Origin: Actinomycetes bacterium
Lineage (GTDB): Bacteria > Actinomycetota > Acidimicrobiia > Acidimicrobiales > Ilumatobacteraceae
Assembly (NCBI GenBank): GCA_025360105.1
Contig: JANYCT010000001.1
Span: 1-35,095, forward strand
DNA length: 35,095 nt
Direction of reading: 5' to 3'
The translations under genes were made by a program, and so were the position numbers. Below the pieces are notes generated by a model. That model was not told the DNA's origin. It saw only the letters and a list, made by a program, of their open reading frames with translations, and made no database searches. Shown here piece after piece: positions 16,735 to 24,222 of the stretch (the stretch's first letter is position 1; each line of letters starts with the position of its first letter).

Positions 16735-16758
16735 GGCACCGCACGGTTGGGCGGTGCC
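16735..16758 (+). terminator. hairpin between the etfB-like gene and mftE
   Basis: Perfect 8-bp arms GGCACCGC (16735-16742) and GCGGTGCC (16751-16758) with an 8-nt loop begin 8 nt after the etfB-like stop. There is no T-tract. It may terminate or reduce transcription from the ETF genes into mftE. Confidence 0.45.
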
Positions 16759-16768
16759 TCGCTTCGGT

Positions 16769-16774
16769 TAGCGT
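16769..16774 (+). promoter_or_regulatory. -10 element TAGCGT upstream of mftE
   Basis: TAGCGT ends 9 nt before the ATG at 16784 and follows the hairpin at 16735-16758, suggesting that mftE-mftF can be transcribed separately from the ETF genes. Confidence 0.45.
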
Positions 16775-16783
16775 CGTGCGACG

Positions 16784-17491
16784 ATGAGTTCGTTACCGCA
16801 CCCAATCAGCGTCGGGCGGCTCGCGGACGCAACCTGGAAAGAGCTCGCTAACACTGCGCCGGAGGCGAGAGTGTTGGTTGTGCCAATTGGTTCGTGCGAG
16901 CAGCATGGCCCGCATCTTCCACTCGACACTGACACACGCATCGCGTGCGCGGTCGCTGCCGGGCTGGCAGCGGCGCGACCGGAGGTGTTGATCACCCCGG
17001 CATTCGGCATAACGGCGAGCGGTGAGCACCAGGGTTTCCCGGGCACGCTGTCCATCGGCGTCACGGTGCTCGAGTTGGTGTTGATCGAACTTGTTCGATC
17101 GGCCGACTGGAGCGGTGGCGTCGTGTTCGTGAATGGCCACGGGGGCAACACCACTGCGGTGAACGCTGCCGTGGCAGTGTTGCGCGGCGAAGGGCGGCGA
17201 GTGCTCGCATGGTGGCCGCGAATCTACAGCGGCGATGCACACGCGGGCCGCACCGAGACCTCGTTGATGCTGGCGATTGCGCCCGAGACGGTTCGCATCG
17301 ATGCAGCGTCGCCCGGGCGAACCGACCCGCTGACCGAACTGCTGACCGAACTGCGCTCGGGTGGTGTGGCGACCGTGAGCCCCAACGGCGTGCTCGGTGA
17401 CCCAACGGGCGCCACGGCCGACGTTGGTGTTGAGTTGCTGGGTCATTTGGTGAGCGATCTCGTTCGGCGCTTCGATGCTTGGGCACCATGA
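16784..17491 (+). CDS. mftE: mycofactocin precursor peptide peptidase MftE
   Basis: Creatininase-family metallopeptidase that, in the mycofactocin pathway, releases the modified C-terminal Val-Tyr-derived dipeptide from the MftC-processed MftA peptide. The 235-residue protein shows the family metal ligands: Glu and His in CEQHG (39 and 41), Asp in LDTD, His in NGHGGNT and Glu in GRTETSLM. Length and motifs alone could suit other creatininase-family amidases, but the immediate overlap (ATGA) with an unmistakable mftF makes the MftE assignment firm. The precursor gene mftA and the modifying genes mftB, mftC and mftD are not in this window, so the pathway is split or continues elsewhere. Confidence 0.9.
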   Translation: MSSLPHPISVGRLADATWKELANTAPEARVLVVPIGSCEQHGPHLPLDTDTRIACAVAAGLAAARPEVLITPAFGITASGEHQGFPGTLSIGVTVLELVLIELVRSADWSGGVVFVNGHGGNTTAVNAAVAVLRGEGRRVLAWWPRIYSGDAHAGRTETSLMLAIAPETVRIDAASPGRTDPLTELLTELRSGGVATVSPNGVLGDPTGATADVGVELLGHLVSDLVRRFDAWAP

Positions 17492-18948
17492 CGCGTCCCC
17501 GCCACTACGCCATCGACACGTCGGCGCGACGGGTCGGCAGCGGAACCGTCCTCATCGGCGGATCGCCGCTGAAGCTCTTCCGCCTCACGAGCGCTGGGGC
17601 GCTCCTGATCGACCGCATCGAATCCGGTGCGCCCATCAGCTCGAGCCCCGCGACCGACGTCCTCATCGATCGGCTGGTCGATGCCGGGCTGCTGCATCCC
17701 ACTTTCGATGAGCCGAACCCGTCCGATGCGCCGTTTGTTGGCGGCGTGACCGTGGTGATTCCGGCGTACAACACCGCTGCCAACGAGTTGGCACGCTTAG
17801 TCCAACAATGCCGAGCCGGTGGCGGAGCGGCAATCGCCTCGATCGTCATCGTCGACGACGCAAGCGTGCCGCCACTCGGCGAGGTCGCGGGCGCGACGCT
17901 GATGCGGGCCAATGCCAACCGTGGCCCGGCTGCCTCGCGCGCGCTTGGGGTCACCAGTGCGGACACCCTCCTGGTCGCCTTTATCGACACCGATGTGGAG
18001 TTGCCGCATGACTGGTTGGCACCCCTCGCCGCGCATTTCGTCGACGCTCGAGTTGGGCTCGTTGCACCACGTGTCGCAAGCACCGCAGGGCCGTCGCTAC
18101 TCGCCCGATACGAAGTTGCGCGCTCACCGCTCGATCTCGGCGACCAGCCCGCGCGGGTGCGTGCTGGCACGCGCGTGAGCTACGTGCCAGCAGCGCTGAT
18201 GGTGTGCCGTCTCGATGCCCTACGCGAAGTCAGCGGCTTCGATACCGAGCTACGCGTCGGCGAGGACGTGGACCTGGTGTGGCGTCTCGACGAAGCTGGT
18301 TGGCGGGTGCGTTACGAGCCAAAAGTGACCGTGCACCATCACCCGCGAGCTTCGTGGAACGAGTGGCTCGGTCAACGACACAGCTACGGAACCTCTGCAG
18401 CGCCGCTCGCGCAGCGGCATAAGGGTGCGCTCGCACCGGTACGGGTAAGCGGTTGGAGCGCCGCATCGTGGCTCGCCGTCGCAACCGGTTGGCCCATCGT
18501 GGGCGGGTTGCTCGCCGCGATCACCACCGGACTGCTTGTGCGCAAGATGCGCACGATCCCAGATGGCAGTCGCGTTGCGGTACGGCTCGGTGGACTCGGC
18601 CATCTCTTCGCGGCGCGGTCGATCGCCGCGGGTCTCTCGCGTGCATGGTGGCCGCTCACGATGATTGCCGCGCTGTTCTCGAGACGCGGCCGTCGCGTCG
18701 CGCTCGTTGCGTTCACCGTTCCGGCGGTCATGGATTGGATGGCCACGCGCCCATCCATCGATCCGGCCCGTTACGTCGTGGTGCGCGTCCTCGACGACGT
18801 CGCATACGGCGCGGGACTCTGGCAGGGCTGCGCACAAGCACGCTCCGTCGATGCCTTGTTGGCGGATCTCACCTCGTGGCCGCACGCATCGCGGCGCGCC
18901 ACGCGCGGTACTAACGCGTCGCGGCGGCCGGCACAGGATCAGTGTTGA
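17488..18948 (+). CDS. mftF: mycofactocin glycosyltransferase MftF
   Basis: GT2 glycosyltransferase that adds glucose units to the mycofactocin redox cofactor. The 486-residue protein closely follows M. tuberculosis MftF as I remember it: an N-terminal small domain (about 1-85, RLTSAGALLIDRI, resembling the PqqD/MftB type), the GT2 core starting VTVVIPAYNT (about 89), DDAS, FIDTDVELPHDWL (DxD-like), RYEVARSPLDLG, YVPAALMVCR, EDVDLVWRLDEAGWRVRYEP, then a hydrophobic C-terminal region (about 325-410) and VLDDVAYGAGLWQG near the end. The start overlaps the mftE stop. Its 3' end overlaps the convergent DUF4395 gene by 38 bp. Confidence 0.95.
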   Translation: MTRPRHYAIDTSARRVGSGTVLIGGSPLKLFRLTSAGALLIDRIESGAPISSSPATDVLIDRLVDAGLLHPTFDEPNPSDAPFVGGVTVVIPAYNTAANELARLVQQCRAGGGAAIASIVIVDDASVPPLGEVAGATLMRANANRGPAASRALGVTSADTLLVAFIDTDVELPHDWLAPLAAHFVDARVGLVAPRVASTAGPSLLARYEVARSPLDLGDQPARVRAGTRVSYVPAALMVCRLDALREVSGFDTELRVGEDVDLVWRLDEAGWRVRYEPKVTVHHHPRASWNEWLGQRHSYGTSAAPLAQRHKGALAPVRVSGWSAASWLAVATGWPIVGGLLAAITTGLLVRKMRTIPDGSRVAVRLGGLGHLFAARSIAAGLSRAWWPLTMIAALFSRRGRRVALVAFTVPAVMDWMATRPSIDPARYVVVRVLDDVAYGAGLWQGCAQARSVDALLADLTSWPHASRRATRGTNASRRPAQDQC

Positions 18949-19426
18949 CCCAGCGGCTGGACAGGTCGTTGCACGACTCGCACACCTCGGGCGGAATGAC
19001 TCCCCAACGCATCAACCGATTGAAGATCATGCAGCCAAGGCAGTACGAGAACACAGATTCGAGCGTTGCCGCAATGGTGATGCCAGCGACCAGGATCATC
19101 GCTGCCCCGGGTGAACCGAGTGCCCACCCAATCACCGCACCCACCGACAGCGTGGCACCGATGCTCTGTGCGAATCGCTTGGGTGGCCCGGGGACGAGCC
19201 GACCGTTGGCGCCGACCCGTGGGGTGACCACGCGGGTCACGAACTGGCCGAGCGGGCTCAACGTCGGGCCGGTGAGCACCCGCGCAACGAAGCCATAGGC
19301 GAGCGGAACCAGCAACCACCACTGGCGAAAGACCAAGAAGGCCACGCACTGCAACACCACGCCGCCCGCGACCAATCGGGCCGACACCTCGTTGACCGGA
19401 TTGGGGAAACGGAACAGCGTGCGCAT
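18911..19426 (-). CDS. DUF4395 family membrane protein
   Basis: A 171-residue integral membrane protein assigned to DUF4395: it starts with FRFPNPVNEVSARLVAG (Asn-Pro-Val-Asn signature), has about four hydrophobic segments, and carries the family cysteines in FSYCLGCMIFNRLMRWG near the C-terminus plus an extra pair in CESCNDL. The family is often found with thioredoxin-like or rhodanese genes, and the cysteines suggest redox or metal chemistry in the membrane, but no function is established. I chose ATG 19426 over an upstream in-frame start because FRFPNPVNEV is the normal family start and TACGCT lies 7 nt before it. Confidence 0.85.
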   Translation of the reverse strand: MRTLFRFPNPVNEVSARLVAGGVVLQCVAFLVFRQWWLLVPLAYGFVARVLTGPTLSPLGQFVTRVVTPRVGANGRLVPGPPKRFAQSIGATLSVGAVIGWALGSPGAAMILVAGITIAATLESVFSYCLGCMIFNRLMRWGVIPPEVCESCNDLSSRWVNTDPVPAAATR

Positions 19427-19433
19427 ATCAGCG

Positions 19434-19439
19434 AGCGTA
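19434..19439 (-). promoter_or_regulatory. -10 element TACGCT upstream of the DUF4395 gene
   Basis: Minus-strand TACGCT ends 7 nt before the ATG at 19426, with no ribosome binding site between. Confidence 0.5.
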
Positions 19440-19505
19440 GACCGACAAACCCGATCAGACAACTCAGGAATTGCCGAAGTACGCTCCGCTCGCCGGCGAT
19501 GGCAC

Positions 19506-19511
19506 TACCGT
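19506..19511 (+). promoter_or_regulatory. -10 element TACCGT upstream of the racemase-like gene
   Basis: TACCGT ends 9 nt before the ATG at 19521. The intervening CTGTTTCCT has no Shine-Dalgarno character. Confidence 0.45.
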
Positions 19512-19520
19512 CTGTTTCCT

Positions 19521-20480
19521 ATGGGTCTGCGTCTTCGTATCCATGAACAGGCGTGGTACCACGCAGTGCGCTCGTGCGCGGAGCAGTTCCCCGGCCTGAT
19601 CCCAGTGGTGAAAGGCAACGGCTACGGCTTTGGCCGCCCCACACTCATGGCCGTCGCTGCGCCACTGGCCGATCTGATCGCCGTGGGAACTGTGTTCGAG
19701 GCAGGCGACGTGCCCTCGGACCGCGCGGCCGTCGTGCTCACGCCACATCTTGGCGAACTGCCGAGCGGCGCTCCCCCGTCCGTCACTCTCACTATTGGCA
19801 GCCTCGAGCACGTGCGTTCACTGCCGACGCGTCACTGGCAGCGTGATGTCGTGGTGAAGCTGCAGTCGAGCATGCGCCGCTACGGTGCGGAACCAGCCGA
19901 TCTCGAAGCACTGATCGCCGCCACCGAAAGCGCTGACTGCACGATCACTGGCTATGCGCTCCACTTCCCCTTGAGCGGCTCATCGCTCGATCACGTCGCT
20001 GAGGTCGAGCAGTGGCTCCCGCTCCTCGACCGCGAACTCCCGCTTGCGCTCAGCCACCTCGATGCACTCACCTACGCGCGGCTGATCGACCAACATCCCC
20101 AGCGCTTGTTTCAGATCCGTTGCGGCACTGCGCTCTGGATCGGCGACAAGTCGGCCCTACAACTGGGCGCCGATGTGCTCGACGTAGGCCCGGTCCACGC
20201 CCACGTTCCAGTGGGTTACCGAGGCGTCACGGCGCCATCCGATGGGCACATCGTCTTGGTCGCGGCGGGTTCATCGCATGGCGTGCGACCGCTCGCCGAC
20301 GGTCGGAGCCCCTTTCATTTCGCGCACGAGCGAATGCATCTGATCGAGCCATCGCATATGCACACGTCGATGCTGTTCGTGCCCACTGGTCAGGCATGCC
20401 CCATCGTCGGCGACCGAGTTGATGTTCAGTGTCCGCTGATTCTCACCAACGTCGACGAATTGGAATGGGTACGTGACTGA
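19521..20480 (+). CDS. alanine racemase-like PLP protein lacking the usual catalytic tyrosine
   Basis: A 319-residue PLP-barrel protein of the fold-type III alanine racemase family, shorter than typical Alr (about 370). The cofactor lysine is in PVVKGNGYGFG (canonical VVKANAYGHG). The C-terminal beta-domain follows but differs: the canonical VGYADGYPR, whose first Tyr is the second catalytic base, is replaced by AAGSSHGVRPL, and the next segment is HMHTSM instead of the SMDQ-type segment. So a standard two-base racemase mechanism seems unlikely, and the protein may act on another amino acid or do other PLP chemistry. The stop overlaps the start of the DUF418-type membrane gene by 8 nt, so they are translationally coupled. 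Confidence 0.75.
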   Translation: MGLRLRIHEQAWYHAVRSCAEQFPGLIPVVKGNGYGFGRPTLMAVAAPLADLIAVGTVFEAGDVPSDRAAVVLTPHLGELPSGAPPSVTLTIGSLEHVRSLPTRHWQRDVVVKLQSSMRRYGAEPADLEALIAATESADCTITGYALHFPLSGSSLDHVAEVEQWLPLLDRELPLALSHLDALTYARLIDQHPQRLFQIRCGTALWIGDKSALQLGADVLDVGPVHAHVPVGYRGVTAPSDGHIVLVAAGSSHGVRPLADGRSPFHFAHERMHLIEPSHMHTSMLFVPTGQACPIVGDRVDVQCPLILTNVDELEWVRD

Positions 20481-21651
20481 TCAGCGCGCCGATCCAACGG
20501 CTGCTCACGGAATCGCCTCGGATCACCGTCGCGCCGCGGAGCCGCCGCCCATAAATCGCGTCGGCGCACCGCGCCTGCCCGGGCTTGATGTCACCCGCGC
20601 TCTCGCGCTAGTGGGCGTTGTCATTCTGAATTATCACGGCTTTCTCAATCGCGGCGATGACGGCATCAATCGTTCGCTCGGCGAGCGCATCTTCGATCCG
20701 GCTCAGGGACCGCTGAGCACCCGCTTCGCAGCAACGTTCGTGATGGTCGCGGGCATGGGCGTGACACTCATGACAAACCGCAGTCGCATCTCTGGCAACG
20801 CAGCAAGCATCCGCGACGATCGCTGGCGACTCGCCCGACGCGGCCTGCTGCTGTACTCGGGCGGACTGCTGCTCGAATGGATCTGGCCAGGGACCATCCT
20901 GTTCTACTACGGCGCATTGTTCATGGTGGCCCCGCTGTTGTTCACATTGCGATTGCGTTGGATCGCGGTCGTTGGCGCAATCAGCGCAGTGGCCGGCGCA
21001 TCGATCTCGTGGTTCTCCTTCGAGCACGCACGCACCGGCCATGACGTGACGTGGCTCGACCCCAAGGTCACCTCGCCACGCAACCTGTTGCTGCGCACGT
21101 TCACGGGCTACACGCACCCACTCTTTCCGTGGTTGTGCTTCTTCTGCGTGGGTATTGCGATCGGTCGCTCGCTGCCGCTGAGTGTCGCTGCGAAGCAGCG
21201 CATTATTGCCACGGGAACGGCGCTGCTCGCCGGCACGTATCTGCTCAGTCACTTCGGTGTGCGTGCGGCGAGCGCAAGCGCCTCAGCCCGATGGACGTTG
21301 CTGCTGTCGACACGGCCGTTCGACCGCGGCCTGCTCTACACCGTCGGCACAATCGGGTCGTCAGTGATCGCATTCTGCGTGATCTCGTGGGTTGCCGACC
21401 TGTTCCCCACGGCGTGGGCGACGCGCATGCTGCAGCATGCCGGCCAGATGACGCTCACCATCTACGTGAGCCATGCGCTGGTGTTCAACGCAGTCGTGTA
21501 CTGGTGGGGCTGGGTCACACCCACCGGCCTCGACGTCGCGTTGGTGTTCGCCCTCATCTTCTGGGTCGCCGCCATATCGTTCGGCGCACTGTGGCACCGT
21601 TACTTGGGCGCTGGCCCGTTGGAACGCGTGTACCGCGGCTTCGGTGGTTGA
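20473..21651 (+). CDS. DUF418/heparan-alpha-glucosaminide acyltransferase-like membrane protein
   Basis: A 392-residue polytopic membrane protein with roughly ten hydrophobic segments. It begins, after a polar N-terminus of about 38 residues, with LPGLDVTRALALVGVVILNY, the signature of the DUF418/HGSNAT-type acyltransferase group, and near the C-terminus has MLQHAGQMTLTIYVSHALVF, typical of DUF418. Members are thought to move acyl groups across the membrane onto cell-surface molecules, though DUF418 itself lacks a firm biochemical role. The start is GTG at 20473, inside the end of the racemase-like gene. The stop lies 12 bp from the convergent acyl-CoA ligase gene. Confidence 0.8.
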   Translation: MTDQRADPTAAHGIASDHRRAAEPPPINRVGAPRLPGLDVTRALALVGVVILNYHGFLNRGDDGINRSLGERIFDPAQGPLSTRFAATFVMVAGMGVTLMTNRSRISGNAASIRDDRWRLARRGLLLYSGGLLLEWIWPGTILFYYGALFMVAPLLFTLRLRWIAVVGAISAVAGASISWFSFEHARTGHDVTWLDPKVTSPRNLLLRTFTGYTHPLFPWLCFFCVGIAIGRSLPLSVAAKQRIIATGTALLAGTYLLSHFGVRAASASASARWTLLLSTRPFDRGLLYTVGTIGSSVIAFCVISWVADLFPTAWATRMLQHAGQMTLTIYVSHALVFNAVVYWWGWVTPTGLDVALVFALIFWVAAISFGALWHRYLGAGPLERVYRGFGG

Positions 21652-21663
21652 ACCGCGCTGACT

Positions 21664-23220
21664 TCAGATCTTGCGGCCGGTGCCTTCCCAATACGGCGCG
21701 CGCAACTGGCGCTTGAGTAGTTTGCCGGCGTCGCTGCGCGGCATCTCCGCAACCACGTCGATGTTCTTGGGCACCTTGTAGCCAGCCATCTTGGCGCGCA
21801 CCAACTGCTTCAAATCACGATCCAGCGCGGGCGTGTATCGCGTGTTCGGGGTGAGCTGCACCGCGGCGCGAACCTCCTCACCGAACTCGTCGTTGGGCAC
21901 GCCGAACACGGCGACATCCATGATCGCAGGGTGGGTGATGAGGATCGCCTCGATCTCGGCCGGGTAAATGTTCACGCCACCGGAGATGATCATGTCGATC
22001 TTGCGATCGCTCAGGAACAGATAGCCGTCGTCATCGAGGTAGCCAATGTCGCCGAGTGTGAAGAAGCCCGGCTCGCGGTGCGCCTCGGCGGTCTTGCCTG
22101 GTTCGTTGAGGTACTCGAAATCGCTTCCGAGCAGGCTGCGCACGTGAATCACGCCCTCATTGCCGGGCGCGGCCTCACTGTCGTCGTCGCCCACGATCTT
22201 GATCTCAACGATCGGCATCGCCCGACCCACCGAGCCCGGCTTGGCGAGCCACTCCTCGGCAGAGATGATCGTGACGACCCCTCCCTCGGTGGCCCCGTAG
22301 TACTCGGTGACCTTCGATCCCCACCAGTCGATCATCGCCCGCTTCACCGATGGCGCACACGGCGCTGCACCATGCAGCACCAACTGCAGTGCATCACCCC
22401 GGAAGTCACGCTTGACCACGCTGTCGACACGGAGCAGGCGCACGAACTGCGTGGGGACCAGATGCACGTTGGTGATCGCGTGCTCGTCAATGACCGCCAG
22501 CGTCTCTTCGGGAACGAACTTGCGCTGCATCACCACGCTCGTACCAGCCACGAGTGGCAGGAAAGAGAATGCCCATTGCGCAGAGTGATACTGCGGCCCG
22601 CAGAGCAGGGTGCGGCCCGGCGACGGAATACCCACGCCGGCCATCGCGCCGGCGCTCATCTTGAGAATCTCCGGCGGCGCACCGAGCGCGAACGCAGTGT
22701 TCTTCACCCCCTTGGGCCGCCCAGTGGTACCCGAGGTGTAGAACATGACGCCACCGAGCATCTGCTCATCAGGCTCTGACCCAATTGCTGTCCCGAGCGC
22801 GTGCTCGTAGGCCGCAAACGGCGCCGGCGGCGACGTGGTCATCATCAACCGCGCGAGTGGCACCGCCTGTGGTGACAACTGCAGCGCCTCGACTGCGACC
22901 TGTTCGAGTTCTCCGTCGACGATGAGCGCAGTGGCGCCGCTGTCGTCGAGCACGTAGGCAATCTCATCGGCGGCGAAGTGCCAGTTGATCGGTACCGCAA
23001 GCCAACCAGCGCTCGCACACGCCAGGTACACCTCTTCGATCTCGCGGCGGTTGCCGGCCAGCAGCGCGACTCGATCACCCGGTAGGACACCAGCACCACG
23101 AAGCACATGCACGAGGCGATTGGTGCGATCGTTCAGTTGGTCCCAGGTGATGACACCATCAGCATCGATGACCGCGGCGTCATCGGATCGATCGTGGAAG
23201 TCGCTGAGCAGTCGTACCAT
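21664..23220 (-). CDS. acyl-CoA synthetase (AMP-forming), FadD type
   Basis: Predicted ligase that activates a carboxylic acid to acyl-AMP and then acyl-CoA. The 518-residue protein has the AMP-binding P-loop FYTSGTTGRPKGVK (about 160-173), the adenine site YYGATEGG (about 305-312), LGDIGYLDDDGYLFLSDRKIDMIISGGVNIYP (A8 hinge region) and a C-terminal PRSDAGKLLKRQL with the catalytic Lys (A10). Substrate chain length cannot be told from motifs. The gene lies 39 nt downstream of the ROK kinase gene in the same direction but has its own TACATT hexamer 6 nt before ATG, so it can be transcribed separately. Confidence 0.92.
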   Translation of the reverse strand: MVRLLSDFHDRSDDAAVIDADGVITWDQLNDRTNRLVHVLRGAGVLPGDRVALLAGNRREIEEVYLACASAGWLAVPINWHFAADEIAYVLDDSGATALIVDGELEQVAVEALQLSPQAVPLARLMMTTSPPAPFAAYEHALGTAIGSEPDEQMLGGVMFYTSGTTGRPKGVKNTAFALGAPPEILKMSAGAMAGVGIPSPGRTLLCGPQYHSAQWAFSFLPLVAGTSVVMQRKFVPEETLAVIDEHAITNVHLVPTQFVRLLRVDSVVKRDFRGDALQLVLHGAAPCAPSVKRAMIDWWGSKVTEYYGATEGGVVTIISAEEWLAKPGSVGRAMPIVEIKIVGDDDSEAAPGNEGVIHVRSLLGSDFEYLNEPGKTAEAHREPGFFTLGDIGYLDDDGYLFLSDRKIDMIISGGVNIYPAEIEAILITHPAIMDVAVFGVPNDEFGEEVRAAVQLTPNTRYTPALDRDLKQLVRAKMAGYKVPKNIDVVAEMPRSDAGKLLKRQLRAPYWEGTGRKI

Positions 23221-23226
23221 GCGACG

Positions 23227-23232
23227 AATGTA
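23227..23232 (-). promoter_or_regulatory. -10 element TACATT upstream of the acyl-CoA ligase gene
   Basis: Minus-strand TACATT ends 6 nt before ATG 23220. It lies in the 39-nt gap after the ROK gene, with no ribosome binding site. Confidence 0.45.
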
Positions 23233-23259
23233 GCCACCACGACGACAGCCAATGCACCC

Positions 23260-24159
23260 CTAGCGCGACGGTGCGCGTCGAGCGACGCGATGCATGCCGC
23301 GTAACCCCACTGCACCGGCACCGATGAGAGGTCCGCGATCGCCCAAGCGGGCGGGTGTGATGCGGACGCCCTTGCTGAAGCTCAATCGGCAGTGCTCGGC
23401 AAGACTGTCTTGCGCGGCATTGAAGAACGTGGCACCGAAGCCGAGCGCCACCGAACCTCCGACCACGACGAGATCGAGATCGAGTGCGTTGCACACCGAG
23501 GCAACCCCGCGCCCCACAAGACGGCCGGTGCGCACCATGATGTCGTACGTGGGCTCGGTCGGAGACCTGCCGGTAATGGCCTCGATCGCAGGGCCGGACG
23601 CCTCGGCCTCCAAGCACCCTCGCGCCCCGCACACACATCGACGACCATTGGGTTCGACGATGACATGGCCGATGTGGCCGGCGTTGCCGGTGGCCCCATC
23701 AAGCAACTGGCCGTCAATCACGATGCCCCCGCCGACCCCAGTGGAAACCACCATCGCCATGAAATTACTGCGGCCCTGAGCCGCACCCACCCAACCCTCG
23801 GCGAGCGCCAACGCCTTCGCGTCGAGATCGCCGTACACCGGCAACTGGGTGATGATCTGCAGCCGCTCGCGCAAGGGAAAGTCGCGCCACACGCGGATGT
23901 TCAGCGGCGACACTGTCTCGCAGTTCTGGGTGAGCGGACCGGCCGAACCGACACCCACAACCACCGGCCGCGCCTGATGATGACCCGTGGCCCGCGCCAG
24001 TTGCGACTCGACGATCTCGGCCAGTTGGGCAAAGACCCCGACGGCGGTGGTTGCGTGGTCCACCTCGACACGTTCGACGTCGATGAGTTCGCCCGACATG
24101 GTCATCAGCCCGGCAGCCATCTTCGTGCCACCAATGTCGATTGCGAGCACGACGTCCAT
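23260..24159 (-). CDS. ROK-family sugar kinase (glucokinase-like)
   Basis: Predicted ATP-dependent sugar kinase. The 299-residue protein starts with the phosphate-binding AIDIGGTKMAAGLM, has the substrate loop GDLDAKALALAEGW, the second phosphate motif VSTGVGGGIVIDG, and the ROK zinc-binding block GHVIVEPNGRRCVCGARGCLE with three cysteines, near residues 165-185. There is no N-terminal helix-turn-helix, so it is a kinase rather than a ROK repressor. Closest in character to actinobacterial glucokinase/polyphosphate glucokinase-like ROK proteins; the exact sugar (glucose, N-acetylglucosamine or mannose derivative) is not fixed by what I can see. It has its own leaderless-type promoter hexamer. 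Confidence 0.9.
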   Translation of the reverse strand: MDVVLAIDIGGTKMAAGLMTMSGELIDVERVEVDHATTAVGVFAQLAEIVESQLARATGHHQARPVVVGVGSAGPLTQNCETVSPLNIRVWRDFPLRERLQIITQLPVYGDLDAKALALAEGWVGAAQGRSNFMAMVVSTGVGGGIVIDGQLLDGATGNAGHIGHVIVEPNGRRCVCGARGCLEAEASGPAIEAITGRSPTEPTYDIMVRTGRLVGRGVASVCNALDLDLVVVGGSVALGFGATFFNAAQDSLAEHCRLSFSKGVRITPARLGDRGPLIGAGAVGLRGMHRVARRAPSR

Positions 24160-24167
24160 CAGCAGCG

Positions 24168-24173
24168 AGGGTA
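24168..24173 (-). promoter_or_regulatory. -10 element TACCCT upstream of the ROK kinase gene
   Basis: Minus-strand TACCCT ends 8 nt before ATG 24159, without a ribosome binding site. Confidence 0.5.
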
Positions 24174-24222
24174 GTGCCGTTTGGACGTTACGGGAAGTCG
24201 ATCACGACGACTCACTCTCGGT

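Noticed and set aside
12811-18948. search for mftA, mftB, mftC, mftD near mftE
   Set aside because: No frame ends in the conserved MftA Cys-Gly-Val-Tyr-type tail, and no radical SAM or MftD-like protein is present in the window.
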